Shown one piece after another: positions 1-11,575 of a stretch of DNA of 64,000 bases; within the stretch, counting starts at the first letter, position 1, and the number at the start of each line of letters is the position of its first letter. The stretch is taken from positions 2,775,501-2,839,500 of the forward strand of contig JALMQS010000068.1 in assembly GCA_024734495.1 (NCBI GenBank), in the 5' to 3' direction. A program made the translations under genes and the position numbers. Under the pieces are notes generated by a model that worked only from the letters and a program-made list of their open reading frames with translations, made no database searches and had not been told where the DNA came from. This DNA is from Forficula auricularia (lineage: Eukaryota > Arthropoda > Insecta > Dermaptera > Forficulidae).

Positions 1-655
1 ACAATGAGGTGGAGACTGCAGATGCATCCTAAGTAATGATACGACTGTATTATTTTCTGAACAGTAATAAAAAACATAGTCACTATTATTTTGAATGAAT
101 ACTTAGTGATTTTTGTTTAATTTTTTGATTAATAATAAAATTCTTTATTATTGAATATATTTATTGCGGATATACTACTTAAAGAAAACTTAAAAATAAC
201 TAACAACTCACCCGAGATTGTGACATATATCTACATTTGAAAATGACTATTTCCATTTCGAAGTGTAGAAGTGATTGTTCTTGAAAATGATCAAAGTTTA
301 TTTAAGAGCAATTGTTGTTTATACTTGCCAGTTGTTGATTTATTTCAAACAAATAAAAAGTTGGGTGTGAATAAATGTCTCCTCTATCACACTAGAATAA
401 GAGTAATGATGATGGGTTTCCATCACTATTATTACACCTTTACAGTTATGTAAATTGCATTAGAAATAAACAATAAATTTTCCTATACATTAAAATTAAA
501 AACGAAAGGATGTTTATAGGACCAATTGTTTAAGTGCAAGGTACTTAGTTAATGAACTGAAGTTGATTTGTATTTTGGTTCAGCCTCCTTAAGAAAACAC
601 ATCGTAGAAATTAGAATTATCACCCCCTTTTTGCATCAGCAGGCAAGGGCATATT
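1..655. other. AT-rich stretch, nothing recognised
   Basis: No repeat, RNA gene or convincing coding frame was seen. The short frames here have no family signature and lie in A/T-rich sequence. Confidence 0.4.
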
Positions 656-659
656 AATT

Positions 660-850
660 GCAGAGTGGGTGGTGGTGGAGGTCCAGGCGTGTGTTTGATA
701 AATGCGCGTCTGGACTGAAAGCCGCCGCCGCCGCCGCCTACAAATTGTCTATGCAAATGACCCCCCGTCTGTTTATTAATGTGCTCCACGGTAGGCGCGA
801 TCTACGACTGAAATTTGTCAAATTCGTCTTTGCTGCTCTCGACTTTGATC
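660..850. other. GC-richer island with GCC repeat and octamer
   Basis: This short island is clearly richer in G+C than its surroundings. It contains six GCC units (719-737) and an ATGCAAAT octamer (751-758), the classical POU-factor site. No other copy was noticed in the window, so it is not an obvious transposon part. A regulatory role is inference, because an 8-mer of this composition is expected a few times by chance in a window this size. Confidence 0.3.
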
Positions 851-1051
851 CATTTTATTTCCACTCATCTGTTATTATGCTTTTTTCTTCTTTGTCTTGA
901 AATCAAACATTTGTAACTCTTAATCTGGTGAAAAAATGAATGTGGCTCTTTTTAAAATCTTCACCGGTAATATTTTGTTTCAAAGATTCCAAAATCAATT
1001 TGAGTTTGAATTATTTTATTATTTCATAAATAGGCCTATTATAATCGATAT

Positions 1052-1659
1052 CAGGGGTGTCCAACCTTTTGGCTTACACGGGCCACATTTGAAGAAAATA
1101 AGCTGACTTGTTCTGATGTGGCCATCCACTTGACTTTACCATACAACCTGGCCCCTCACTTATATTTAATATTTAATAAAATTATTTATAATAATGTAGG
1201 TGGTTATTTTTTGCATTTTTAGACTTCTTGGGTCCCAATTGTTTATGTATACAAAATTTGGTTGAGTTTGCTCAAACGGCCTAGATTTTTAATTTTTAAC
1301 CCCCCCTCCATTTTGGGTCGATATGCACCAAAATCTAATCAGCTCTTGGATCTCAATGGACCAAAACTACGTGTGAAATTTGGTTTCGATATTCACACTA
1401 GTTTATGAGCTAGCTCGTCCACAAAATTTGGTAACGCACAGACTAACAAACAAACTAACAGACATTTTGACAAAAAAATTATTATCTCGAAAAATATAAT
1501 TTTTTCGATGTTCACTTATTAGGGCTTTTTTGTAGAGAGAAATGCCATGGTTTCGCTCAATTTTTTTTAATCGAAATAGTTTAAGCCGTTTTTGAGATAT
1601 TTCGAAAAAAAGAAGGAAAAAAACACTTTTTTCATGCACGATTATAATACTTGAACCTG
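1052..1659 (+). mobile_element. Dispersed repeat family A, copy 1 (non-autonomous DNA element)
   Basis: The unit starts CAGGGGTGTCCAACC, a hAT-like terminus, and ends near ACTTGAACCTG. An inverted copy (5905-6611) ends in CAGGGTATGG at the equivalent place, so the two termini are CAGGG...CCTG-like. Internal landmarks repeat in all copies: a run of C near 1300, the stretch around 1330-1430 ending at a GAGCTAGCTCGTCC motif, and a poly-A/G block at 1605-1630. No transposase frame is present. The superfamily is uncertain because no clean target duplication was found. Confidence 0.6.
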
Positions 1660-1744
1660 TATGGTAAAGTACAAAGAAATCTATTATAATTCTATTAATA
1701 TTGTTATTCAAAAAGATAGTTAATAATGTAGAAATAAGAACTTT

Positions 1745-2253
1745 ATTTTTTTTTAGCTAATAGTGAGCTTCTAATTTTACTTTTCGTAAATTCTATACTT
1801 GAAAATAGGTTCTCGTATATGTAAATACAAACCTACATACTTACAAAAAGCGATATTATCTATTAGTATTTGTTTATATTTTTTCCTGGCTAAATAATTA
1901 ATATAAAATTCAATTTTTCTTTCAGAGTCAGTATTCAATTGTTGTTCTAGAATCCAGAACATGTCAATCAGAAAGTTTGCAAGTAGAAAATTTATTTCTA
2001 ATGAAAATGGAGTCGAAAATAGACCAAAATGATGATTATTTTTTCGGAAATCTTGAAATCTAGTTCCAGATTCAAAATTTAAAATTAGCACTTTTATTTT
2101 TCGAAAACTTCATAGTAGATTTTCAGATTTCTTATTTTAGAGAAAAAAAATTATCAGGCCAAATTGTTGTGTGTTTTCCAGTATCTACATATAAATCTCA
2201 ATGTTTTAAGGAATTTTATGACTTTATATTGGGCCACGGGTTGGACAGCCCTG
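1745..2253 (+). repeat. Dispersed repeat H, copy 1 (interrupted)
   Basis: Bases 1745-1850 match 2590-2700, and 2176-2253 match 2712-2822, so this is a second, interrupted copy of the neighbouring unit. About 325 bases (1851-2175) have no counterpart. Both copies end in GGGCCACGGGTTGGACAGCC, the reverse complement of a family-A-like terminus (CAGGGCTGTCCAACC). There is no coding capacity. Confidence 0.5.
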
Positions 2254-2302
2254 GTTTAAATCGAATGGGATTAAAGAAAGATATGAGGAATGATAATTTA
2301 TT

Positions 2303-2822
2303 TTTTAAAAGGGTCACGGATATAATAATCCCTGACTATCCATTATCTATTGACATGTAAGAACATACAAAGATCTAAAAGACAAGTCCTGACAAGTTTT
2401 AGTCCAGGAGAGAAATTATCAATTAATTGTGATTGTTCTAGAAAACCCCAATTCCTTGTCTTCTTGTACTAAGAATGATAAACTATAGACTTGGTTAGTG
2501 TCGTAGCATATAAATTACTGAAATAATAAATATTTTAGAAAATGAAAATATGAGAAGAAGAATATTTTTTAAATATTCGAAACTTCATTATTTTTTTTAT
2601 CTTATATACTAGTTGAGCTTATAATTTTGCTTTTAGTGAATTTTATTCTTGAAAAAAGCTTCACGTATTGTACAAATGTACATTCATATTTCGAAAAAGG
2701 GAATAAATATATCTCTACATATAAATCTCAATGTTTTAAGGAAGTTTATGATTTTATGTTGGGCCACACTCATTGCAGTGCTGGACCGCATGCGGCCCGC
2801 GGGCCACGGGTTGGACAGCCCT
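2303..2822 (+). repeat. Dispersed repeat H, copy 2; inverted partner at the window's right edge
   Basis: Bases 2303-2757 match the reverse complement of 63541-64000 over nearly their whole length with only scattered mismatches. The right end (2763-2822) is GC-rich and carries the hAT-like terminus in reverse. It is non-coding. Confidence 0.65.
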
Positions 2823-2839
2823 GATCTAAATTAAATACC

Positions 2840-4360
2840 TATTAGAAAACATTGGAAAAAAGATACATTTTCTCACGACTGCACTCACTTATTGTATGTG
2901 GCGCATGCCCCCTCTCATCTTTTGAATATTTAATCTAATATCTGTCATGTGCTAATATTTATTTAATTTATATCATTTGAAATCATTTATACTACCTATG
3001 TATTATTTATACGACACGCCCTACTCATTATAGACCTTTGTTCAATCTAAATCAAATTTTGCCCAATTAGTCCTTAGAAACCTATGAATTAACAGTTTTT
3101 AGAATTTTTTAAGTTTGACCCTTTATCACCCAAAATGGTCACAATAAATAAAACTATTAAATGTTAAGCTAATTTTAATTCCTAGATAGGAATAACATTT
3201 TTCGAAATTACCAATTAGTAATTTGTGGTAAAAAAACTGATTTCAAGATTTTTTGAAATTCGACCTCCTTAGTGGTGGGGCAAGACATAGTCTCTCAGCA
3301 TTTTTATAAAGGGCAAATTGTATTGAATCTAATATGAATCTTACTATATATTTATTACAGGTGCGTAGCCAGTGAGGAATGGATTAGGCTGCTAAAATAT
3401 CCTCCGAAAATGGTGAACTAAAAAATCAAAGTTTTATAGGATATCTATAAATAAACGTTCAATCTAGGAGATCATGTCTCCTTCTCCTAGGAGCATATCC
3501 ATACTCCCCTAATCTCTCGCTTGATAACCCCCCCTCTGAAATTTTTTTCTAGCTTCGACCTGGATGTATTACATTAGATTACATAATAATAGACTCATCC
3601 ACTAAATTTTAAATTTAGCCATCATGGGCGTTAGTGTCGAAATCTAAGTTCATGGAGGTTCTTTATAGTTTAAAAAAATCTGAAAACGATTTTTTTTTAA
3701 TCTCTAATGGAGTATCAATTAGATAAATTATTGTATGCTATAGCAATTACAAATTCTAAACATGTCCTTTTAGCGTTTTACTTTTTATTGAATAAATTAA
3801 AATCTTTAAGTTAATTAAAAATAAATGACAAAGAAAGGGCTCTTTTTTACCACATTCATTTTTTATAAAAGATCAAGGAAAATTAATTAATTGATACCTA
3901 ATCAACTTATTCTAATTTCAATATCTTTGTTGACTAGATAATACCTAAATATAAACACTTTTCATTTACTATTTCTCAGTGGTCATGAAATGGATAATTG
4001 TTTTAAAGAGAAAAAATTTACTATTTTGAATAGTTATTGTAAATAAAATATCCAATTTTAACAAATTTTTCAATTTTCACTTTAGATCCAGCTAAAAAAA
4101 AATCCATCTACTTTATGAAGATTTTTGTTGTTATTAAAAACTTGAAAAGGTCGATGAAATTGCAATTTTTTGTTATGTTAGCTAAACGATTTGTGATTGA
4201 AAACTAAAATTTGGCACAAAGTCAGATTATGTATATAAAATTTTGAGCCAAATTTTAGAGAATTAGCTACAACAGTTGCACAAGCGAAGTACTACAAGAA
4301 CAATTTAATCACATCACATTAGTTCAGATTTTTTTCTTTTTATTCATGAAATTTGTATGT
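2840..4360. other. AT-rich stretch, nothing recognised
   Basis: No gene, RNA or clear repeat was found. A short string near 3529 (TTGATAACCCCCCCTC) recurs near 52371, but no longer match was evident. Confidence 0.35.
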
Positions 4361-4364
4361 TTCA

Positions 4365-4530
4365 TTGGCGGGGGTGACTTTTCAAAAAGGGGATGATGTA
4401 CATATAAACCCTTAATTTTTTTAAACTTTTATTTTATTCTTCGCTCCTTTTTGCAAACTTCATCGAATATGGTAATTAATAATGGCATCATAGAAATTTA
4501 CGTTATTTTTCAAATTTAATTTTTTATGAT
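4365..4530 (+). repeat. Dispersed repeat I, copy 1
   Basis: This segment, beginning GGCGGGGGTGACTTTTCAA, matches the reverse complement of 30566-30700. The other copy abuts a family A element, so this may be a detached end of the same larger unit. It is non-coding. Confidence 0.5.
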
Positions 4531-5695
4531 ACTGTATAAAAATACCTTTAATGTTTTGAACATTTTAGTGATGCGCCGCTTCCACAGCATTTATCGACCG
4601 CTCCCTACTGGTATATTTATGTTTAAAAACGAAGAATTGATACAATTTCATTTTTCTTTTCGCTTAAAAATAAAATTAATCAGAAAAATAACAAATCGTT
4701 ATATAGAGATGGGAGAATTCTTGTACTGTTGTAGTTAAGTTGAAATTTAGAAGAAAATTGATTTTATTAAGTTTCCAACTTCGGGCCAAATTTCAACTTT
4801 CTAGTTCACGAAAATTTTTCGATATCACAAAAGCGGAATCTGTATTGAATATTTTTTCTCCAAATTTTATTTTAGAATTTTTAGAAACTATTCTTATTTA
4901 TGAAATTCCAAATCCTAAAAATCATAGAAGTCGAATTTGCTTATCATCAACCTATCTTTGAATTAGATTGATTGCTTAGTGGTTTTACTGACAAGTGTCA
5001 GATAACAGTTGACTTCTTCTGTCTCTGATTGCTCTCTTTTTACTTCTCCTTATTGAAATAAGTCATTTTGAGAAATGGTATAGATAGAAAGCCGTTGAAT
5101 ATGGAATTCACTTTTTGAATTAATCGATTGGGAACCCCACCTCCTTAGAGGCTGAGGTTATCTGTAGGTCAGATGAAAGATCTTATCAGAGAAAAGAGAT
5201 AGGTAAAATTATTCGAGTTACCAATACTACTATCACGTCCTTTAAGCTTCTGTCATAGTTATTAAGATGCAGATTAAATATTGTAACAGGAAATCAAGAG
5301 AGATGGTCGAACAATCCTAAATCTGCAGCGATAATTTTTAATTAATTTCAGAAGGGTTGTATTCACTCCTACGAGAAATGAACCCAAACCGCGATCCGGG
5401 TACTTTTCCCTCCGAGGGTGTAACCAATTTGACATATAGAACGCGTGGTTCTTTTTTAATAAAAGATTTTAATCTTAAACATTAAATATTTCACGATTAC
5501 TCTGATTCTAAATCTAAGCATACAGTCAAACTATATATTTTTATTATAATATTTTAAGAGTTTCGATATTCAAATTCAAATGGTAATCGAATGATTATTC
5601 CTAATTGAATTTGAACATTATATGATTTTGAAAATTATATTTGTAAACAATTGTAATGCGGCATGAAAAATTGCCTTTCTTTTCCTGGATCAAAA
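4531..5695. other. AT-rich stretch, nothing recognised
   Basis: Two adjacent short frames here (4526-4961) show no domain signature and have AT-driven composition. No repeat match was found. Confidence 0.35.
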
Positions 5696-5699
5696 GCTT

Positions 5700-5904
5700 T
5701 TTTCGCCTCCACTCAACTCCTCACCTTATAAAAGGCTCAAATTCGTCCCTGTCTCGAATACTGCTGTAAGCGGAGTAGGGCCTTCCACAGCATTCTCTTT
5801 GCTATCTTGGATGCAATTCAAGAGGCCGGCTCTTCCGACCGCTATAGTGAGATCCTGCATTAACTGACACTCTCGACCCCCTTCCTCTTTTTACCTCTAT
5901 CATA
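5700..5904 (+). pseudogene. LINE fragment, C-terminal reverse transcriptase region, part 1
   Basis: Read in shifting forward frames, this stretch gives pieces typical of the C-terminal tail of Jockey/CR1-type LINE proteins: AILDAIQ followed by DPALTDTLDPL, the part that precedes an RRRV-ALSLFYRYY motif. That motif resumes at 6612 after an inserted family A element. The fragment has frameshifts and a stop (near 5863) and is non-functional. Assignment to the same family as the 32.2-32.7 kb fragment is from the matching downstream half. Confidence 0.5.
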
Positions 5905-6611
5905 CAGGGTATGGTCAAGTATTGTAATCGTGGATGAAAAAAGTGTTTTTTTCCTTCTTTTTTTCGAAATATCTCAAAAACGACTGAAACTATTTTGATT
6001 AAAAAAATTGAGGGTAACCATGGCATTTCGGTCTACAAAAAAGCCTAATAAGTAAACATCGAAAAAATTATGTTTTTCGAGATAATAAGCTGTTTTGTCA
6101 AAATGTATGTTAGTCTGGTTGGGTGTCCGGTTGAGTCTGTGCGTTACCAAATTTTTGTGGACGAGCTAGCTCAAAAACTAGTGTGAATATCGGAAACCAA
6201 ATTTCACACGTAGTTTTGGTCCATGTGAGATTAAGAGCTGATTAGATTTTTGGTGCATATCGACCAAAAATTAAGTGGGGGAGGGGGTGAGAGTTAAAAT
6301 TAAAAATCGCATAGGCCATTTTAAGCAAACTCAACCAAATTTTGTAGTATCATAATCAGTGGGACTCCACGAAATCTAAAAATGCAAAAACTAACAGCCA
6401 AAAATGAAGCAGGGGGGTCACAAAAAACGAAAATATTGGCCACTTACCAACCTCAACCAAATTTTGGCTACATAATCAGTATGGGACCTCTTCAGAAGTA
6501 TAAACATTAAAAACCAACCCCTCCCCCCTACATGACTATAAATAATTTTAGGGTCGAGGTTGTATGCTAAAGTCAAGTGGATGGCCACATTGTAACACGT
6601 CAGCTTATTTT
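5905..6611 (-). mobile_element. Dispersed repeat family A, copy 2, inserted in a LINE fragment
   Basis: This is an inverted copy of 1052-1659, starting CAGGGTATGGTCAAGTATTG. It separates two parts of one LINE C-terminus (5700-5904 and 6612-6895), so it arrived after the LINE. It is slightly longer than copy 1, and the outermost part of its other end (the CAGGGGTGTCC side) is missing. It has no coding capacity. Confidence 0.6.
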
Positions 6612-6895
6612 TTTTATAGATATTACCATGGCTTTTGTTCTGACGAGTTAAAATCAATAATTCCTCCAAAGGCTTCATTTGATCGAAATAAGCGGTTTTC
6701 TAAGATTCAACACCCCTACGCGCTTAAATTGGATACTAACCAAACAAACGCATTCCAATTCGTTTATTCCTATGACATCTAGAGAATGGAACGCTCTTCC
6801 TCCGACTATCTTCACAGCAATTTATATCCTTTAATCTTTCAAGACTCGCATCCACAGATACCTTAGATCTGCTAGCCAATCCCTAAATCTCTTCT
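6612..6895 (+). pseudogene. LINE fragment, C-terminal region, part 2
   Basis: The forward translation reads FYRYYHGFCSDELKSIIPP and then a degenerate WNALPP...SFKTRIHRYL segment after an in-frame stop at 6780. The same order (FYRYYHG, SDE.KSIIPPKA, WNSLPASIFP, YNLQTFKTGVH) occurs in the cleaner minus-strand copy at 32232-32720. The motif set is the C-terminal tail of Jockey/CR1-like non-LTR retrotransposon proteins. It is a dead 5'-truncated copy. Confidence 0.65.
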
Positions 6896-6956
6896 TATTT
6901 TCACTATATAAAGGTTGAACCTTTTTGATGCAACTTCTTATATCAATATAAAAAAA

Positions 6957-7160
6957 AGTACCTGGATCCACAGAGCGATGCCCGGCAACCCTTGACCCCC
7001 CCTTCCCGAAACCACACACCTCCCCCCACTGCACCCCCACTCCGCCCCAACCGCGCCTCCCAACCTTGGATCTCCCACAACTGCCGCACCCCACCTCCTG
7101 TCAACCTCCCACACGACACCCCACCCCCGCACCCAGTCTTTGCATTTTCTAGCTTTCTCT
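6957..7160 (-). repeat. C-rich tract related to the Helitron G-tract at 59 kb
   Basis: The plus strand is C-rich with little G. Its reverse complement begins with a GAAAATGCAAAGACTGGGTG anchor, which also introduces the G-rich core of the Helitron at 58392-59303. It is probably a decayed inverted copy of that Helitron interior. No terminal hairpin was found here. The translations of this tract are composition artefacts. Confidence 0.45.
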
Positions 7161-7164
7161 AATG

Positions 7165-8730
7165 GTCCACTCCACATATATATTATGTGTATATTTGCTT
7201 ACTCGTAGACCAATTTGCCCACATTCGTTCATATTGATAAACATTATAAAAAAATAATTAAAAAATAATCGTATAGGATCTGAAATAAAAACATAAAATT
7301 AAATAAGATTTGTTTCCAAGTTATATAAAAAAAGCCACTTGACACAATTTATTTGTAAACACACCTGTTTTGTTATGATTTAGACACCTGTTAATTAAAA
7401 ACAAACAAAAAATAAATTTATTAAACCAATTATTTTACATGAATTTATGCATACATTGTTTTTGAGCTTCGACTCCGGAGATTACTTCTCCACCATCGAG
7501 TGTCCTTGGATCATCTTTTTTAGTCCTTGTTTTTAATAAGAGGAGAAAAACTCCTTTTCCGATAATTATTTCAATTCCATCATTTCTCCATTCCTCCTTT
7601 CACAAACAAAAATTCCTAATTTTAATATAATATATTAATATTTGCTATAACTCATTAGTGGGTTTTAAAATAAAAAAACAATTAAAAATAAATAATAATC
7701 ATGTAACAAACTTTTTTATTGAGATTTTCATCTGTCAATAATTACTTTAATTAAGAAAAATATCAATTAAGATTAAATTTGTCTGAGTCCAGACCTAGCC
7801 AGATCGTCATCCTCAAAACTTGTTAAATTTGTTTCATCAAAATCGGTAAAGCTGTTACAAGAATCAATGGATAGCAAATATATATATATATATATAAATA
7901 AATATATATATAAATATCAAATAACATATATATATACAAACAATTTTTGACTATTAATAAGAGTATATATATAATAAATAAATATACAAACAACTTTGCT
8001 CGTTTAATAAGAGTAGATTTCAAATATATTTATTTTTGAAATGGAACGAGCGAAAATAATTATAAAATGAATTTTCACTACAAATCCAATTTATTTACAA
8101 GATTAGATTTGAGAACTTTTTTTAAATTTAGAATAATAATACATTTGATTACAAATTCAATTGTAGCATTGTTCTGTCAGCCTGGCCAGCCAGGATAATG
8201 CACAAAATTGGCAATTTCTCCCAGACCCAACTGTATTCCTGGTCCCGTATTTCAAAATAGAAAAATGAAATAGATATTGAATTTGTTATTTTAAAATAAA
8301 ATTTGAAATATTGTTTGCTCTATGAACAAAAAAAATATTTTCTTTTCATCTACTTATTGATGATGTCAATGAGTTGGACTCATGTTGAAATTAAAAAGTA
8401 TATTTATAATTTTCCCCCGAACTTTCGGTTTCTAATTCTAGAGCAGTCTTCAAATAAACTACTATATATGACTTGAGTTAACTTGCTCAATGATAATCTG
8501 TTAAATTCGAATTATTAATATGAGACTCATTTCCCTTAGCAGAGTTGTTGACTCCACGTATTAACTTTTGAAGATGATTTCATAATCAGAAGAATAATCG
8601 TCGTGAAAAAACGATACAATTTTAACATATTTTTTAATTTCATCGTGGATTGTCTAACTGAAACAATTTTTTAGTTTAAATAATTTTTTTTCCTGGCTTC
8701 TGGCCTTAACCATTTAGGCAAAGTTTAAAT
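7165..8730. other. AT-rich stretch with (AT)n microsatellites
   Basis: Imperfect TA repeats lie at about 7879-7945 and 7960-7985. No genes or dispersed repeats were recognised. Confidence 0.4.
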
Positions 8731-8749
8731 ATTTATTTTATGAAATAAA

Positions 8750-9647
8750 TTAAAATAATTTCAACAGAAAACCATATATAAGTGTATATATACCACAAAA
8801 AAAGAAGTGAGCAAGCACGAGGGATATCAAAAAAACCATGATATACCAGCCCGCTAACATTAGTAAAGTGGCTACTACGATTGTTATGGTCATTACATAT
8901 TCACTAATGAAACAAAAAAAATTGAATACTTGAGAGTAATCACCCATACTAAATTGGGTGAAACAATTTGAGGAAAAGTGATTATTTGATAATGATAAAA
9001 ATGGCGATTTTGGCTTTTTGTAAATTTCTGCATGTTTCTGTACAGTAGTTATATAGTAGAATATTTCCACCATATAAAATATTTGAAACAATGGCAAGAA
9101 AGATTTTTTTTCAAAGTAAGTCCACAGTGTTAATTTACACCGGTCATTTAATTTGTTTTCATTGTCATGTGCCTCTAACGTTAGTAAATTTTTATCAATT
9201 ATATCCTGAAGAGACTTCTTGACTTGTGAAAAATCCTTTTATCCATCTCATTAAAGAAGGCGTGTAGGGAATCCATTGTAAATTCTAAAAGATAACAAAC
9301 ATTGAGTTCATGCAAAGCTCTTATTATAGCTTCAACCATTAAATCTTCAAAATTTCTTTCATCACTATGTTTCTGAAAAGATATCAAATATTTGCACTAA
9401 TAAATAGCTTTTGATAATGTATTTAGGCATGCTTCACATGGACGAAAAATAAACTATAAAAGTATCTCTAGCAGCCTTCTCCGAAAGTGTATCAAAAACG
9501 AACGATTTTGAAGTTCTTTTTGGCATATTCCTAATGATAATATGCTAATTTCCTTATTTTATCGTAATCGATTGATGTCAAAAATTGGCTCATAAACTCT
9601 ATGGTAGATTGTTCAGTAAGTGAAAATAGAGATGGATTCAAAGCCAT
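8750..9647 (-). pseudogene. Copy 1 of an unrecognised gene family (broken; C-terminal membrane hairpin)
   Basis: From an ATG at 9647 the frame reads MALNPSLFSLTEQSTIEFM and meets a stop at 9531-9533. Later frames carry ARDTFIVYF, then KHSDERNFEDLMVEAIIRAL (9199-9387 frame), and finally, after one more frame change in an A/T homopolymer near 9230-9240, SQVKKSLQDIIDKNLLTLEA continuing without stop to 8750. Copy 2 at 14800-15159 aligns along the first half (PSLF, EQSTI, DY..IR.LA, KHQDERNFEN). The last part holds two adjacent hydrophobic segments (TITIVVATLLMLAGW and MVFLISLVLAHFFF), preceded by a possible coiled coil. An AATAAA lies about 12 bases past the stop. The acceptor TTTTTTAG sits 6 bases before the ATG. 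It is probably a pseudogene, though base-call errors in homopolymers or unseen splicing could explain some breaks. No family was recognised. Confidence 0.55.
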
Positions 9648-9975
9648 TTGGATCTAAAAAAGCAAAAGGTGATTAATTTATAATATTTTAAATTAAACAA
9701 AAAAATAGAAATAACCTTTATTTTAGTTATTAAAACTTTTTGTTCCAATTTCTGCATAGCTGTGTTTTATAAATACATACATTATTAGTAACGTAATTGA
9801 TATAATATTATAATTAATCTTGCAAGAATTAAACATACCATGTGTTTTTAACATATATTAGCCCTCATTTATTTATTTACGCTAAATCACGAAAGTAGTG
9901 ACATCTATTCAAGTATATATACTTATATAGATTTGGTCATATTTTGGAAATTTTAAATATAAACATCTAATTTTT

Positions 9976-10086
9976 CGATAATAAGTAAAAATATATTTTG
10001 TATATGTTTTGAGTTTTTATCTCGATATATATTTCGGGTTATTTGTTAAACCCACCTAGAAAAATATATTTTTACTTAGTATCTAT
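9976..10086. repeat. Foldback repeat family D, fragment
   Basis: Arms around AAGTAAAAATATATTTT and AAAATATATTTTTACTTA are inverted about a GATATATATTTCGGGTTAT core. That core also occurs in larger family D copies at 12.5, 23.8 and 61.4 kb. Confidence 0.45.
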
Positions 10087-11300
10087 TAAAATGTTTCACC
10101 TAGAACCGACACCAAATTTCTTTAAAGATTATCTAATTTTTCATTTGTTTTCAAATATATATATATTTACATTCATAAATAGATATTCATTCTTTTATTT
10201 GATTATAAATATCTTGTTTTTTCTGTCTATTATGTATATAATAAAAATGAATTTCTGTTTCTTCTTAAGCGCAGATCTCTCAAATGCCTGGATCCGATTT
10301 GGCTAATTTTTTTTTTAATGTTCGTAATAGTCCAATTCATGTTAATACGTAAAAAAAAAATTGAAAAGTTGCCCGGAAAATTAGAAAATTCAGGAAAAAC
10401 TAAAAAAATTCAGGTTGGTCAACATAGCTTGCATAACAATAAAAGAACTAAACTAGCAAAAAAAAACAAGTGTTGGCGGCCCTGTTTGTAAGATTTTTGA
10501 GTGTCATTCATTCTCAATAGTTCTAACCACATTATCATTGAAGAAGAATTTAATACTGCAACAAAGATTTAAAAAACTATCTATTTTTTAATGTACATTT
10601 AAAACCAAAAATTAAAAAAAAATCGTCATGATAACTAAATTTTTGAAAAAGTTATGATTATTTAAAAAAAACTATTTTTTCAAAAAATTCCTAACTTTTT
10701 TTGGTTTGGTGAAAAAATTTGAAAAATTTCTGAAAACCGTCTTTAATAGAGTAGAAAAAAAAATAAAAAAGTTTCAGCCAAGCTTTTGATTATATACTAA
10801 GATGAAAAATATTTAATTTAAAATAAAATATGTTATCTAAAAATCATTTTTCTTGAAAATACCCTTGGGAATCTCGCCTCATCTTTTTTCTATTGTATTC
10901 TAAGACCCTCAGCCATATCAAAAGAATTAAGCCTTTTGGCTTTTGTATTCGAGCTCATTCATTCATTTCAATATTATTTATAAAGGATTAGTTGAAAACT
11001 ATGGACTAACTAAACTAACTGAAAGGAATTAATTAGCTTTTGAAATTTCTTTAAAAATATATTTTAAAGATTAAAACCAAAATTCAATTAGCCCATAGAA
11101 TTCTTTAAAGAAAACAAAATAATTTGAAAACCCATTGTTATATTGTTTTGAAATCTATGAAATTTCAGCCTATTGAAATTATTTAAAACATATTTTGAGC
11201 CTAATTAAACCTAAATTTTCTATAATCTAATAATAAACTTTAAAAGTTTTCAATAAAACAGCCACGTGGGGATCCAGGGGCCGAAGCCTCTTGTTGGTAA

Positions 11301-11331
11301 AAGGCCCGCCGAAGGCGGGCCTTAAAACTAG
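11301..11331 (+). mobile_element. Helitron 3' terminus
   Basis: A perfect 10-bp stem (AAGGCCCGCC / GGCGGGCCTT) with a GAA loop is followed by four A residues and CTAG, then T. A GC hairpin just before a CTRR end, inserted ahead of a T, is the hallmark of Helitron 3' ends. The same hairpin core closes the element at 58392-59303. The 5' TC end of this copy was not found, so the element extent is unknown. Confidence 0.75.
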
Positions 11332-11390
11332 TTGATAATAAAAATTAAAGAATGCTATTTCTAATTTATTATTATTTTTTAAAGGATACA

Positions 11391-11575
11391 ATAAAAGAGT
11401 GTGTCTTCTGCTGGAAAAATAAATTTTGTAATTTATTTATGACGAGAATATGTCACACATCAATACCTGTGAATCAATTGCAATAGAGTGATGAAGAGGG
11501 CAAAGCCCTCGAAACTATAGTTCTCGTTAGAAATAAATTAAAAATTTATTTTTCCAGCTGAAGACACTCTTTTAT
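11391..11575. mobile_element. Foldback MITE family C, copy 1
   Basis: The termini ATAAAAGAGTGTGTCTTC and GAAGACACTCTTTTAT are inverted, with the complementarity running on through a GGAAAAATAAATTT block and a GAGGGC/GCCCTC part. The 185-bp unit recurs at 13441-13679 and, as a left half, at 60174-60285. It is non-coding. The superfamily is not clear from the flanks. Confidence 0.7.

Noticed and set aside
5727..5735. TATAAAAGG as a promoter
   Set aside because: It lies in the coding remnant of a LINE (KR..K region), with no transcript unit downstream.
6831..7177. Glycine/tryptophan-rich minus-strand frames
   Set aside because: They read a C-rich tract related to a Helitron core; no domain and two frames overlap.
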